Below are positions 1-8,699 of a stretch of 64,000 nt of DNA, piece by piece (positions within the stretch are counted from its first letter, which is position 1; each line of letters starts with the position of its first letter). The position numbers were made by a program, and so were the translations under genes. Source of the DNA: Prosthecomicrobium pneumaticum (GTDB taxonomy: Bacteria > Pseudomonadota > Alphaproteobacteria > Rhizobiales > Kaistiaceae); the NCBI RefSeq assembly GCF_014199915.1, contig NZ_JACHOO010000004.1:290024-354023 (forward strand), given 5' to 3'. A model generated the notes under the pieces. It did not search any database. It was not told where the DNA came from and saw nothing but the letters and a program-made list of their open reading frames with translations.

Positions 1-1208
1 AGGTGCGCGGGCTCGGCGTCGAGGCGACCATCATTCTCGAGCCGGAGCGGCGGGATTCGGCCGCCGCCGTGGCCGTCGCCGCGGCCTTCGTCGCGGCGCG
101 CGACCCGGATGCGGTGGTGCTGATCCTCGCCGCCGATCACGTCGTGCGCGACGTTGCGGGCTTCCATGGCGCGGTCTCCGCCGCGCTCGCCGCCGCGCGG
201 GCCGGCGCCATCGTCACCTTCGGCATCACGCCGACCAATCCGGCCACCGCCTATGGCTATATCCGCCGTGGCACCGCACTGCCTGAGGCCGAGGCGGTCT
301 CGGCCGTCTCGGCCTTCGTGGAAAAGCCCGATGAGGAGACCGCGCAGCGTTATCTCGACGAGGGCTATGTCTGGAACAGCGGCAACTTCATGATGCGGGC
401 CGCCGCCGGTCTCGCCGAGATCGAGCGACTCGCGCCCGAGGTCGCCGTCGCCGCCCGGATCGCGGTCGAGACCGCAAAGACCGACATCGACTTCCTTCGC
501 CTCGACGGCGACGCCTTCGGGCGCGCGCCGAAGGTGTCGTTCGACTATGCCGTCATGGAGAAGACCGACAAGGCGGCGGTGATCGCCGCCACCTTCGACT
601 GGTCCGATCTCGGCACCTGGGAATCGATCTGGGATGCCGGCCGGCCGGATGCCGCGGGCAATGTCGTGGTCGGCGAGGCCGTGCTCGAGGCGGTCAGCGG
701 CAGCTATGTCAATGCCGACGGACCGGTGGTCGGTGTGGTCGGCGTCGACAATGTCGTCGTGGTCGCCACCGAGGATGCGGTGCTCGTCACCGACCGGTCA
801 CGCTCGGGCGAGGTGAAGCAGCTCGTGGCACGGCTGCGCGAATCCTATCCCGAAACCGTCGCGAGCCATATCCGCGTCTATCGGCCCTGGGGTTACTACC
901 AGTCGATCGACAAGGGCGCCCGCTATCAGGTCAAGCGCATCGTGGTGAAGCCCGGCGCGCGGCTGTCGCTGCAGAACCATTTCCACCGCTCGGAACACTG
1001 GGTCGTCGTCACCGGCGTCGCCCGCGTGACCGTGGACGAGACTGTGCGGCTCGTGGGCGAGAACGAATCCGTCTACATCCCCCGCGGCGCGGTGCATCGT
1101 CTCGACAATCCCGGGAAAATCCCCGTCGAACTGATCGAGGTGCAGTCCGGCAGCTATCTCGGGGAGGACGACATCGTCCGCCTCGAGGACGACTACAATC
1201 GGAAATAG
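1..1208 (+). CDS. manC: Mannose-1-phosphate guanylyltransferase / mannose-6-phosphate isomerase, 5' partial
   Basis: Makes GDP-mannose from mannose-1-phosphate and GTP, a precursor for surface polysaccharide; in this family a C-terminal cupin domain carries the isomerase activity. The start lies outside the window: the N-terminal nucleotide-binding signature (GGxGTRLWPxSR) is absent and the reading frame is open from the first bases, so about 70-80 residues are missing. Seen here: the transferase core with FVEKPDEETA, the VWNSGNFM motif and FDYAVMEK, then from about residue 290 the cupin part (VYRPWGYY, LQNHFHRSEHW, YIPRGAVHRL). The C-terminus ending in EDDYNR is typical and complete. The next gene follows on the same strand after 164 bp and is functionally unrelated. 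Confidence 0.93.
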   Translation, partial: VRGLGVEATIILEPERRDSAAAVAVAAAFVAARDPDAVVLILAADHVVRDVAGFHGAVSAALAAARAGAIVTFGITPTNPATAYGYIRRGTALPEAEAVSAVSAFVEKPDEETAQRYLDEGYVWNSGNFMMRAAAGLAEIERLAPEVAVAARIAVETAKTDIDFLRLDGDAFGRAPKVSFDYAVMEKTDKAAVIAATFDWSDLGTWESIWDAGRPDAAGNVVVGEAVLEAVSGSYVNADGPVVGVVGVDNVVVVATEDAVLVTDRSRSGEVKQLVARLRESYPETVASHIRVYRPWGYYQSIDKGARYQVKRIVVKPGARLSLQNHFHRSEHWVVVTGVARVTVDETVRLVGENESVYIPRGAVHRLDNPGKIPVELIEVQSGSYLGEDDIVRLEDDYNRK

Positions 1209-1372
1209 CCTCCGCCCTTCGTTCGAACTATACTCCTCTCGGGCAGGATAAACCGAGTCCACCGCGACGTTGCGCGGCGGGCCATCGCGGCGATGTCGTG
1301 GGGTCGGGCCGGTGCGCCAAGGGATCAGGCGCGTCGGCTTGCCGCGCGGTTGCGCCGGCGGGAGAGTATGGG

Positions 1373-2935
1373 ATGGCGGGAGAAGGGGGCGGCATCCGCG
1401 ATGTCGGCGGCATCGCGGCGGGTCCGATCTCTGGCGAAGACCCCGAATCGGCGCTGGCGCGGCTGATTCGGATCCGGGATCGCTTGCGGGAACTCTGGTC
1501 GTCCGACCGGGCGAGCCTGCCGCGCGACGAGATCGCCGCGCTGATCGAGGCGATGGCCGATTCCGAGCGCGAGATCCGCGAGCTCCGCCACCGGATGGTG
1601 GTCAGCGAGCGGCGCGATTCGCTCACCGGCGTGCTGAGCCGCCCGGCCATTCTCGCCGAAACCGAGGCTGCGATCGCCGGATGCGCCGGCGAGGGCCGGG
1701 GCGCCGCCCTGCTCGCCGACATCAACCGGTTCTCCGCGATCAACGAGCGGTTCGGCTCGTCGGCGGGCGACGGCGTGCTGCGCCAGGTGGCGCGCCGGCT
1801 CGAACGGCTCGTCGAGGCACGGTCGGACGAGACGGCGGAGGGAGAGGAAGCGCGGCTCGGCCGCATCGGCACCGATCGTTTCCTTGTCCTCCTGCCGCGC
1901 ATCGCCTCCGACCGCGAGGCGACCGATGTCGCACTCGGCATCCTGCACATCCTCGAGGAGCCTGTGGTGGTCGGCACGGAGGCGGTCGCGGTGACGGCGA
2001 GCATCGGCATCGTGCATCTGCCCGAGGATGCGGGGACGGCCGACGCCGCGCTCGCCCGTGCCGCCGCCGCGCTCGCCGATGCCAACCGCTACGGCCGCGG
2101 CCGGATCGCCCGCTACCGGCCCGAGATCGGGCCGCCGGCGCCCGCCATGCGGGCGCTCGAGCCGGATCTGCGCAGCGCCGCGCGCTTCGAGCAGCTCCAC
2201 CTCGTGTTCCAGCCCAAGGTGCGCTGCGCCGACGGCGCGATCGTCGGTGCCGAGGGGCTGCTGCGCTGGCGCCATCCCGAGCACGGGCTGATCGGGCCGG
2301 ATCAGTTCATCCCGCTCGCCGAGGAGACGCTGATCATCGAGCAGATCGGCGGCTTCGTCCTGGGCGCGGCCTGCAAGGCGGCGCGCGCGATCAAGAATGC
2401 CGGCTTCGACATGACGGTGGCGATCAATGTCTCGGCGCGGCAGTTCGGCCAGCCCGCCTTCATCGAGCGCTTCTGGCGGGCGATGAAGCAGTACGATCTG
2501 GAGCCGGAGCGCTTCGAGATCGAGATTTCCGAACTGTCGATGCATCCGAGCCGCGACGACATGGCCGGCGCGCTCGAGGCGCTCAGGGCGATCGGCTTCC
2601 GGCTGATCCTCGATGATTTCGGCCGCGGCCAGACCTCGCTCGCCTTCCTCGCCGGGCTGCCCTTCGACGGGATGACGATCGACCGCTCCTTTGTCGCCGG
2701 CATCGGCCATTCCTCGACGGCGGAGCGGATGATCGGCGGCGCCCTCAAGCTCGCCGATGAGCTCGGTCTCGAGACGATCGCCGAAGGCGTCGAGACGGAG
2801 GCGCAGTTCGCCTTCGTGCGCGAGCGGCGCTGCGCCTTCGCGCAGGGCTTTCTCCTGTCGCCGCCCGTCGAGCTCGACGATTTCCTCGCGCTCGTCCGGC
2901 GCTCGCCGTTTCTCGGACCCGCCTCGCCCTCCTGA
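1373..2935 (+). CDS. Diguanylate cyclase/phosphodiesterase-like protein with degenerate GGDEF and EAL domains
   Basis: A 520-residue cytosolic GGDEF-EAL protein of the cyclic-di-GMP family with no membrane segment. A helical N-terminus (about residues 20-75) precedes a GGDEF domain (about 80-240) and an EAL domain (about 270-515). The GGDEF signature is GTDRF (166-170), so cyclase activity is unlikely. The EAL domain keeps E294 (EGLLR), NVSARQF, the DDFGRGQ loop and EGVE, but the catalytic lysine of the usual KIDRSF motif is Thr435 (MTIDRSF). It may be a c-di-GMP binder or effector rather than an enzyme. The start at 1373 is chosen because GGGAGAG lies seven bases upstream; an in-frame ATG at 1298 would add 25 low-complexity residues. 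Confidence 0.88.
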   Translation: MAGEGGGIRDVGGIAAGPISGEDPESALARLIRIRDRLRELWSSDRASLPRDEIAALIEAMADSEREIRELRHRMVVSERRDSLTGVLSRPAILAETEAAIAGCAGEGRGAALLADINRFSAINERFGSSAGDGVLRQVARRLERLVEARSDETAEGEEARLGRIGTDRFLVLLPRIASDREATDVALGILHILEEPVVVGTEAVAVTASIGIVHLPEDAGTADAALARAAAALADANRYGRGRIARYRPEIGPPAPAMRALEPDLRSAARFEQLHLVFQPKVRCADGAIVGAEGLLRWRHPEHGLIGPDQFIPLAEETLIIEQIGGFVLGAACKAARAIKNAGFDMTVAINVSARQFGQPAFIERFWRAMKQYDLEPERFEIEISELSMHPSRDDMAGALEALRAIGFRLILDDFGRGQTSLAFLAGLPFDGMTIDRSFVAGIGHSSTAERMIGGALKLADELGLETIAEGVETEAQFAFVRERRCAFAQGFLLSPPVELDDFLALVRRSPFLGPASPS

Positions 2936-2942
2936 GGCGGGT
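2917..2942. terminator. Bidirectional stem-loop between convergent genes
   Basis: ACCCGCCTC (2917-2925) pairs with GAGGCGGGT (2934-2942) around an 8-nt loop. It covers the stop codon of the EAL gene and touches that of the convergent permease gene. There is no clear T-run, so terminator function is inferred from position only. Confidence 0.4.
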
Positions 2943-3787
2943 CAGAGCGTTCCCTTGCCGGCGTCCGAGCCGAGCCGGGCGCGCCGCCGCTGCAGCACCA
3001 GCACGACGGCGAGGGCGGTGAAGATGACGAGGAAGGAAAGACCCGTCGTCACCGTGCCGAGCGCATAGAGCACCGGCGTCGTGACATTGGTCGTCATCGC
3101 ATAGATCTCGAGCGGCAGCGTGTTGAACGTGCCGGCGGTCATCATCGTGCGGGCGAATTCGTCATAGGAGAGGGTGAAGCCGAACAGCGCGACACCGATC
3201 AGGCTCGGCAGGATCAGCGGCAGCACGACGAAGCGGAATGTCTGCCAGGGGCTGGCGCCGAGATCGCGTGCCGCCTCCTCATAGGCCGTATTGAAGCGGT
3301 TGAAGACGGCGAGCATGATCAGGAGGCCGAAGGGCAGCGTCCAGGTCAGATGGGCGCCGAAGGCCGAGGAATACCAGGCCGGCCGGATGCCGATCACCTG
3401 GAAGAGCAGGCCGATGCCGAGGCTGATCAGGATCGACGGCACGATGAGGCTCGCGACCGCCAGGTAGAAGAGCGGCGTCGAGGCGCGGAAGCGGCGGCGG
3501 AAGGCGAGGCCGGCGAGGAGCGAGACGAGCACCGTCACCGCCATCACCATGACGCCGAGCGACAGCGAGCGACGGAACGAGCCGCCGAAATCGCCGACCG
3601 CCTGCGTTTCGAACAACCGGCCGAACCAGGTGAAGGAGAAGCCGTTCATCGGGAAGGTGAGGCCGCCATTCTCGCCCTGGAAGGAGAGCAGCACGATCGT
3701 CGAGAGCGGGCCATAGAGGAACAGCACGAACAGCACGAAAAAGGCGGCGAGCAGCCAGAAGCCCCAGCCGCGGGTCTCGCTCAGCAT
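2942..3787 (-). CDS. ABC transporter permease, PotC-like (spermidine/putrescine family)
   Basis: Inner-membrane permease, 281 residues, about six hydrophobic segments; the first runs from about residue 9 to 32 (WLLAAFFVLFVLFLYG). The cytoplasmic coupling loop reads EEAARDLGASPWQTFRFVVLPLILPS, the classic EAA motif that contacts the ATPase. Sequence type is that of PotC, the second permease of polyamine-type importers. It is the last gene of a four-gene minus-strand operon (ATPase, binding protein, permease, permease). A 97-bp gap containing a perfect 30-bp palindrome separates it from the upstream permease. The substrate cannot be read from sequence; polyamine, opine or another small organic cation or acid are all possible. 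Confidence 0.9.
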   Translation of the reverse strand: MLSETRGWGFWLLAAFFVLFVLFLYGPLSTIVLLSFQGENGGLTFPMNGFSFTWFGRLFETQAVGDFGGSFRRSLSLGVMVMAVTVLVSLLAGLAFRRRFRASTPLFYLAVASLIVPSILISLGIGLLFQVIGIRPAWYSSAFGAHLTWTLPFGLLIMLAVFNRFNTAYEEAARDLGASPWQTFRFVVLPLILPSLIGVALFGFTLSYDEFARTMMTAGTFNTLPLEIYAMTTNVTTPVLYALGTVTTGLSFLVIFTALAVVLVLQRRRARLGSDAGKGTL

Positions 3788-3825
3788 GGGATTGCCCCCC
3801 CAAGAAGAGTTCGCTCTGTGAAGTC

Positions 3826-3855
3826 TTCCCCTCTCCCGCCGGCGGGAGAGGGGAA
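3826..3855. repeat. Perfect 30-bp palindrome of the CTCTCCCGC/GCGGGAGAG repeat family
   Basis: The 15-base arm TTCCCCTCTCCCGCC is followed immediately by its exact reverse complement. It lies between the two permease genes of the polyamine-type operon, so it would form a hairpin within the transcript. It is a single copy of the element that forms long arrays near 24.8, 42.8, 49.3 and 53.3 kb. Confidence 0.85.
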
Positions 3856-3884
3856 GGCGGCCGTCGTGTATCGAATAGCCCCCA

Positions 3885-4832
3885 TCACAGCTCCTTGCGG
3901 ATGTCGACGACGCGCAGGATCGCCGCGACCATCAACAGCACGACGACGAGCAGCACGACCGCGTTCGCGGCGGCGGCGGGATATTGCAGCAGCGACATCT
4001 GGTTGCGCATCATCAGCGCGACCGAGGCGCTCTGCCCGCCCGACATCACCTGCACGGTGGAGAAATCCGCCATGATGAGCGTGACGACGAAGATCGAGCC
4101 GATCGCGATGCCGGGCTTCGCGAGCGGGATGACGACGTGGACGAGCGTCTGGAAGGCGGAGGCGCCATTGTCGCGCGCCGCCTCGATCAGCGCCCGGTCG
4201 ATGCGCACCAGAGAGTTGAAGATCGGCGTCACCATGAACAGCGTGTAGAGATGCACCATGGCGAGCACGACGGCGAAATCGGAATAGAGCAGCCATTCGA
4301 CCGGCTGGTCGACGAGGCCGATGCTCTGCAGGAACCCGTTCATCAGGCCGTTGCGGCCGAGAAAGGGAATCCAGGAGATCATCCGGATGATGTTCGAGGT
4401 CAGGAAGGGCACGGTGCAGACGAGGAAGAGCACGGTCTGCATCGTCGCCGTGCGGATATAGAAGGCGAGGAAGTAGGCGACGGTGAACCCGATCGAGAGC
4501 GTGATCGCCCAGACGATCGCCGTGTATTTGAGCGTGTTGAGATAGGTCTTCCACGTCACCCAGGAGCCGAGCACGTCCTGATAGTTGGTGAGGATGAAGT
4601 CCGGAATGACGCGGGCGAAGTCGTAATCCCAGAAGCTCACCACGACGATGGTTATGATCGGCACGAGCAGGAAGAAGCCGAGGATCAGGGCGAGCGGCAG
4701 CGCCTGCAGATAGGGCACGAAGGCCGGCGTCTCGCCCGGCAGCTTCGTCGGCCGCCGCGTCGCGGCCTTCGGTCCGGGCGCGGCGGGGGCGGCCGATGGG
4801 GCGAGGACGGCTGTCTCTTCGACGGTGGTCAT
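3885..4832 (-). CDS. ABC transporter permease, PotB-like (spermidine/putrescine family)
   Basis: Inner-membrane permease of 315 residues with a proline/alanine-rich N-terminal tail and about six membrane segments (the first is LALILGFFLLVPIITIVVV). The coupling loop is EAARDNGASAFQTLVHVVIPLAKPGI. The open frame continues far upstream, but that stretch is antisense-type low-quality sequence inside the neighbouring binding-protein gene; the ATG at 4832 (MTTVEETAV) lies 65 bp after the binding-protein stop and gives a normal PotB length. It forms the channel together with the downstream PotC-like permease. Confidence 0.9.
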   Translation of the reverse strand: MTTVEETAVLAPSAAPAAPGPKAATRRPTKLPGETPAFVPYLQALPLALILGFFLLVPIITIVVVSFWDYDFARVIPDFILTNYQDVLGSWVTWKTYLNTLKYTAIVWAITLSIGFTVAYFLAFYIRTATMQTVLFLVCTVPFLTSNIIRMISWIPFLGRNGLMNGFLQSIGLVDQPVEWLLYSDFAVVLAMVHLYTLFMVTPIFNSLVRIDRALIEAARDNGASAFQTLVHVVIPLAKPGIAIGSIFVVTLIMADFSTVQVMSGGQSASVALMMRNQMSLLQYPAAAANAVVLLVVVLLMVAAILRVVDIRKEL

Positions 4833-4897
4833 GCGCGCTCCGCTCGGGAAGGGTCCTCCCCCGCGACGCGGGGGAGGACGGATTGGCGACGCTGCCG

Positions 4898-6181
4898 TCA
4901 GGCGGCGATGAACTCGTTCCAGCGGCGGACCATGTAGCGGTCCTCGTCCATCACGGAGTTCCAGCAGGCGACGGCGCCCATGCGGGCCTCGAACGAGCCG
5001 CCGTCGCGGACAGCGCCGGCCTTCTCCATCACCTTGCCGTCGGGCGAGAGGATGTCGCCCTTGGCCGGCTTGCCGTCGACCCAGTAGCCCCACTCGTCTT
5101 CCGACATGAACGCCTTGGCGGTCTCCATCGCGGCCGAATAGTAGCCCTGGCGGTTGAGATAGGCGCCGACCCAGCCGGAGAGATACCAGTTGATGTATTC
5201 ATAGGCCGCATCGAGCGTCGCGCCCGAGACGTGCTTGGCGATGCCGAGGCCGCCGCCCCAGGCGCGATAGCCTTCCTCGAGCGGCTGGTAGACGCACGGA
5301 ATGCCCTTCGAGCGGACGGCGGCGACGGCCGGCGACCACATCGACTGGATCACAACTTCGCCCGAGGCCATCAGGTTGACGCTCTCGTCGAAGGTCTTCC
5401 AGAAGGCGCGGAACTGGCCTTCCTGCTTGGTCTTGATCAGGAAATCGATCGTGGTGTCGATCTCCGCCTTCGTCATGTTGCCCTTGTCGGCATATTTGAT
5501 GATGCCGGCGGATTCGGCGATCATCGCGGCGTCCATGATGCCGATCGAGGGGATGTTGAGGATCGACGTCTTGCCCTTGAAGGCGGGGTCGAGAATGTCC
5601 TTCCAGTTCTTGATCGGACGGCCGACGAGGTCCGGACGGATGCCGAGCGTGTCGGCATTGTAGATCGTCGGGATCAGCGTCATCCAGTTGGTCGGCTCCT
5701 TCGCGAAGGTGGTCGACTCGGCGCTCTCGACGAAGCCGACCGTGTGCGGCGCGGTGCCCTGCGCGATGACCGAGTCCGGCTTCAGCTTGCCGGTGACGAA
5801 GAGCGGCACGATCTTGTCGAAATACTTGATCTTCGACACGTCCATCGGCTGCATGACGCCGGCCGGGAAGACCTTCTTGCAGATCCAGTATTCGATGTCG
5901 GCGATGTCGTAGGAATCCGGCTGCGTCACGGCGCGCTGCGCCGCGGCATCCGAATCCATCGCCGTCATCTCGAGCGTGATGCCGAGATCTTCCTTGCACT
6001 TCTCGGCGATCGCGTTGAGCGCCGACACGCCGGTGCCGAACTGGCGCAGCGTGATCGGGTTCTGCGCCCAGATGGTCGGAAAGCCGGTGATCGCGCCCGA
6101 GCCGGCGGCGAGACCGGCGGCGGCGGCCGATCCCTTCAAGAGCGAGCGGCGGGAAATGCCGCGCTTCTTCGTCGTCGTCAT
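4898..6181 (-). CDS. Extracellular solute-binding protein, spermidine/putrescine type, Tat-exported
   Basis: Periplasmic binding protein of 427 residues that delivers the substrate to the two permeases. The N-terminus carries a twin-arginine signal (ISRRSLLKG, then an alanine/glycine-rich segment ending near IWAQ), so it is probably exported folded via Tat rather than Sec. The mature part belongs to the bacterial extracellular binding protein family used by PotD-like systems (NWKDILDPAFKGKTSILNIPS, EGYRAWGGGLGIAKH). It is longer than PotD itself (about 350). Start ATG at 6181 is set by the Tat motif; a larger open frame upstream overlaps the ATPase gene in another frame and is not coding. Confidence 0.9.
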   Translation of the reverse strand: MTTTKKRGISRRSLLKGSAAAAGLAAGSGAITGFPTIWAQNPITLRQFGTGVSALNAIAEKCKEDLGITLEMTAMDSDAAAQRAVTQPDSYDIADIEYWICKKVFPAGVMQPMDVSKIKYFDKIVPLFVTGKLKPDSVIAQGTAPHTVGFVESAESTTFAKEPTNWMTLIPTIYNADTLGIRPDLVGRPIKNWKDILDPAFKGKTSILNIPSIGIMDAAMIAESAGIIKYADKGNMTKAEIDTTIDFLIKTKQEGQFRAFWKTFDESVNLMASGEVVIQSMWSPAVAAVRSKGIPCVYQPLEEGYRAWGGGLGIAKHVSGATLDAAYEYINWYLSGWVGAYLNRQGYYSAAMETAKAFMSEDEWGYWVDGKPAKGDILSPDGKVMEKAGAVRDGGSFEARMGAVACWNSVMDEDRYMVRRWNEFIAA

Positions 6182-6252
6182 GATGAGGAGCTCCCTGTTC
6201 CCTCTTTGATCCTCGCGGCCGAACGCGACCGCTCGAATGGCGGTGGCGGCCG

Positions 6253-7242
6253 TCAGGCCGCGAATTCGTGGATGTCGGCCTCGTCCCAGGTCACGGCCGT
6301 GGCGTCGCCGACCTCGACGGGGCGGGCGAAGAACACCTTGTCCGGCACGATCGCGACGAGCTCGGTGCCATCCTCGGCGACGAGGCCGACGACGACGTTG
6401 CTGCCCTGATACTCGGTCGAGCGGACGATCGCCCGTCGGCCACCGGGTGCATCGTCCTGTGGCACGAGGCTGACCCGGTCGGCGCGCACCGAGACCGTCT
6501 TGCCGAAGATCGGCAGGATGTTGTGGCCGCCGATGAAGCGGGCGACGAACTCGCTCGCCGGGGTCTCGAAGATCGCGCGCGGCGCGCCGGCCTGCTCGAT
6601 GCGGCCGTGCGACATGATCACCACGAGGTCGGCGAGCGCCATCGCCTCCTCCTGGCTGTGGGTGACGTGGATGAAGGAGATGCCGAGCTCGCGCTGGAAG
6701 CGCTTCAGCTCCGCCCGCACCCGGATCTTGAGGAAGGGATCGAGCGCGGAGAGCGGCTCGTCGAGCAGGAGGATCTGCGGGTCGGTGACGAGCGCACGGG
6801 CGAGCGCGACGCGCTGCTGCTGGCCGCCGGAGAGCTGCGCCGGCAGCCGCTCGGCATAGGGCGTCATGTCGACGAGGGCGAGCATCTCGTCGGCCCGCTT
6901 GTGGCGGGTCGGCTTGTCGATGCCCTTCATGCGCAGCGAGAAAGCGACATTGTCGCGCACCGAGAGATGGGGGAACAGCGCGTAGGACTGGAACATCATC
7001 GCCGAGCCGCGCTGGGCCGGCGGCTTGTCGTTGACGATCTGGTTGCCGAGCACGATGTCGCCGTCGGAGACGGATTCGTGTCCGGCGATCATCCTGAGCG
7101 TCGAGGACTTGCCACAGCCGGACGGCCCGAGCAGGCAGCAATAGGTGCCCGCCTTGATCTTGAGACTGATCGAATCGACCGCCACCGTGCCGCCATAGCG
7201 CTTGGTGACGGATGCGAGCTCGAGATCGGCCGGTCGCGCCAT
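6253..7242 (-). CDS. ABC transporter ATP-binding protein, PotA-like
   Basis: ATPase subunit (329 residues) of the polyamine-type importer. Walker A is GPSGCGKSS, the Q-loop FQSYALFPH, the signature LSGGQQQR, Walker B ILLLDEPLSALD and the switch histidine VTHSQEEA. Beyond about residue 240 lies a TOBE-like regulatory domain (IRSTEYQGSNVVVGL region). Start ATG at 7242 is preceded by GGAGG at a good distance; an upstream in-frame ATG at 7320 lacks a ribosome site. It is the first gene of the operon, followed after 71 bp by the binding protein, and faces a GntR regulator across a 266-bp divergent region. Confidence 0.93.
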   Translation of the reverse strand: MARPADLELASVTKRYGGTVAVDSISLKIKAGTYCCLLGPSGCGKSSTLRMIAGHESVSDGDIVLGNQIVNDKPPAQRGSAMMFQSYALFPHLSVRDNVAFSLRMKGIDKPTRHKRADEMLALVDMTPYAERLPAQLSGGQQQRVALARALVTDPQILLLDEPLSALDPFLKIRVRAELKRFQRELGISFIHVTHSQEEAMALADLVVIMSHGRIEQAGAPRAIFETPASEFVARFIGGHNILPIFGKTVSVRADRVSLVPQDDAPGGRRAIVRSTEYQGSNVVVGLVAEDGTELVAIVPDKVFFARPVEVGDATAVTWDEADIHEFAA

Positions 7243-7427
7243 CGCTGCCTCCAAAAATCGATGCGAAGAGGAGTCGCAAGCGGCGTGCCAAGCGCCTTCG
7301 CACCTGCGAAATGGCGTCAAGCTATTGATTTTACGGACACCGGACCGGTGCCGGGACTTATGAGCCCAATTTGAAGGCGGTTTTGCCCGTGCTCAATTTT
7401 GGGGCGACGGGACACAAAGATTCAGCA

Positions 7428-7443
7428 CGATCGTATACGATCG
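7428..7443. promoter_or_regulatory. 16-bp perfect palindrome, candidate GntR operator
   Basis: CGATCGTATACGATCG is a perfect palindrome in the divergent region between the PotA-like operon and the GntR gene, centred about 73 bp before the GntR start. GTATAC-centred palindromes are common operators of FCD-type GntR regulators. Binding by the neighbouring regulator is inferred. Confidence 0.6.
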
Positions 7444-7508
7444 GTGTTTGCCTCGTATCCGCCGGCAGCGTAGTCTCATCCCGGTCGGCAGACCGCCGAC
7501 GGACAGCC

Positions 7509-8249
7509 ATGCAGAACCGAGCTCCCCCCGACCGGACGACCCTTCTCGCCCCCGCCTCAGGACGGGTGCCGCCGCGTTCCGCACGCGCCGCCTCGATCCA
7601 TGCCGAGCTTCTGGCGGCGATCGTCGACCGCCGGCTGGCGCCGGGCACCCGCCTGCCCGAGGACGAGATCGGCGCGATCTACGGCGCCAGCCGGACGATC
7701 GTCCGCGCCGCGCTCGAGGCGCTGTCCCACGAGGGCCTGGTGACGATCGAGCCGAACCGCGGTGCGGGTGTCGCACGGCCGAGCGTCGCGGAAGCCGGCG
7801 AGGTCTTCCAGGCGCGCGGGGTGATCGAGCCGCAGGTCGCCGTGCTCGCGGCCGCAGGCGCGACGCCCGAAGCGATCGCGCGGCTTCGCGCCTGCATCGA
7901 GGAGGAGCACGCCGCGCTCCATGCGGGCGAGCATCGCCGGGCGATCGTGCTGTCGGGCAATTTCCACAATCTGATCGCCGAGATGGCGGGCCAGTCGATC
8001 CTCGCCCTCTGGGTGCGCGAATTGGTGCTGCGCTCCTCGCTGATCCTGTCGCTCTATTGGCGCCGGCCGGAGCTCACCTGCGCCACCCCGGCGCATGCCG
8101 CGCTGATCGACGCGCTCGCCGGCGGAGACGCCGCCGCCGCGGCCCGGTTGATGGCCGAGCACATCGCCGATCTCGCCGAGGGCCTCGACCTGACCGAGCG
8201 GAGCGCGACACCGGTTCCGCTCGCCGATCTCCTCGCTCCGCCGCGATAG
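7509..8249 (+). CDS. GntR family transcriptional regulator (FCD domain)
   Basis: Regulator of 246 residues. An N-terminal winged helix-turn-helix (about 25-95: LAPGTRLPEDEIGAIYGASRTIVRAALEAL, then GLVTIEPNRGAGVA) is followed by a helical FCD ligand-binding domain (about 100-225) with candidate metal ligands such as the histidines in NFHNLIAEMAG and TPAHAALIDAL. It is divergent from the PotABCD-like operon and probably controls it and itself in response to the imported compound or a metabolite of it. Start ATG 7509 is preferred over an in-frame ATG at 7371 because the 16-bp candidate operator would otherwise lie inside the coding region. Confidence 0.88.
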   Translation: MQNRAPPDRTTLLAPASGRVPPRSARAASIHAELLAAIVDRRLAPGTRLPEDEIGAIYGASRTIVRAALEALSHEGLVTIEPNRGAGVARPSVAEAGEVFQARGVIEPQVAVLAAAGATPEAIARLRACIEEEHAALHAGEHRRAIVLSGNFHNLIAEMAGQSILALWVRELVLRSSLILSLYWRRPELTCATPAHAALIDALAGGDAAAAARLMAEHIADLAEGLDLTERSATPVPLADLLAPPR

Positions 8250-8300
8250 GCGGCGAACCCGGCTTGCGCCGGCACCGCCGATCGGCTATTCGACTGTCGT

Positions 8301-8322
8301 TCCGCGGGGGAAGTCCCGCGGA
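8301..8322 (+). terminator. Stem-loop after the GntR gene
   Basis: TCCGCGGG (8301-8308) and CCCGCGGA (8315-8322) form an 8-bp stem with a 6-nt loop, 52 bp after the GntR stop. No T-tract follows, so it is at best a weak intrinsic terminator or an mRNA 3' end. Confidence 0.35.
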
Positions 8323-8426
8323 GCCGTAAGCGTTTCCGTCAAGCAACGCGCTCATCGACCCACGCGGATCGGCCGTGGGTCCGCCGATCCGTCGGCGTGC
8401 GCACGGCGAACCTTACGAGATCTCGA

Positions 8427-8699
8427 ATGTCCTTGCCGTTTCACTTCCTCCGCCCGCGAAAGCTGCCCGCGCGCTTCAATGCCGCGGCCTTTCCCTTCGT
8501 CCTGTCGATCGCCATGACGGCGATCGTCTCGGCGGTCTCGACGCTGAAGAGCCTCGGCTTCGCGCCCGGCTTTCCGGGCCGCTGGCTGTCGGCCTGGGGG
8601 CTCTCCTGGCTGATCGCCTACCCGGTGCTCCTCCTCATCCTTCCCGCCGTCCGGCGGATCGTCGCCGCGGTGGTGGTTCAGCCGCCGCTGCGGCGGTAG
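8427..8699 (+). CDS. DUF2798 domain-containing small membrane protein
   Basis: A 90-residue protein with two hydrophobic segments (about residues 20-40 and 60-80) of the DUF2798 type: a phenylalanine/proline-rich start (MSLPFHFLRPRKLPARF), then AAFPFVLSIAMTAIVS, and a second segment preceded by GRWLSAWGLSWLIAYPV. Function of the family is unknown. The last 22 bases overlap the end of the convergent DUF4254 gene. Start ATG at 8427 fits the family; the in-frame ATG at 8397 has no better ribosome site. Confidence 0.75.
   Translation: MSLPFHFLRPRKLPARFNAAAFPFVLSIAMTAIVSAVSTLKSLGFAPGFPGRWLSAWGLSWLIAYPVLLLILPAVRRIVAAVVVQPPLRR

Noticed and set aside
3885-5093. 402-residue version of the PotB-like permease starting at 5093
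   Set aside because: The extra 87 residues lie within the binding-protein gene and have antisense-like composition.
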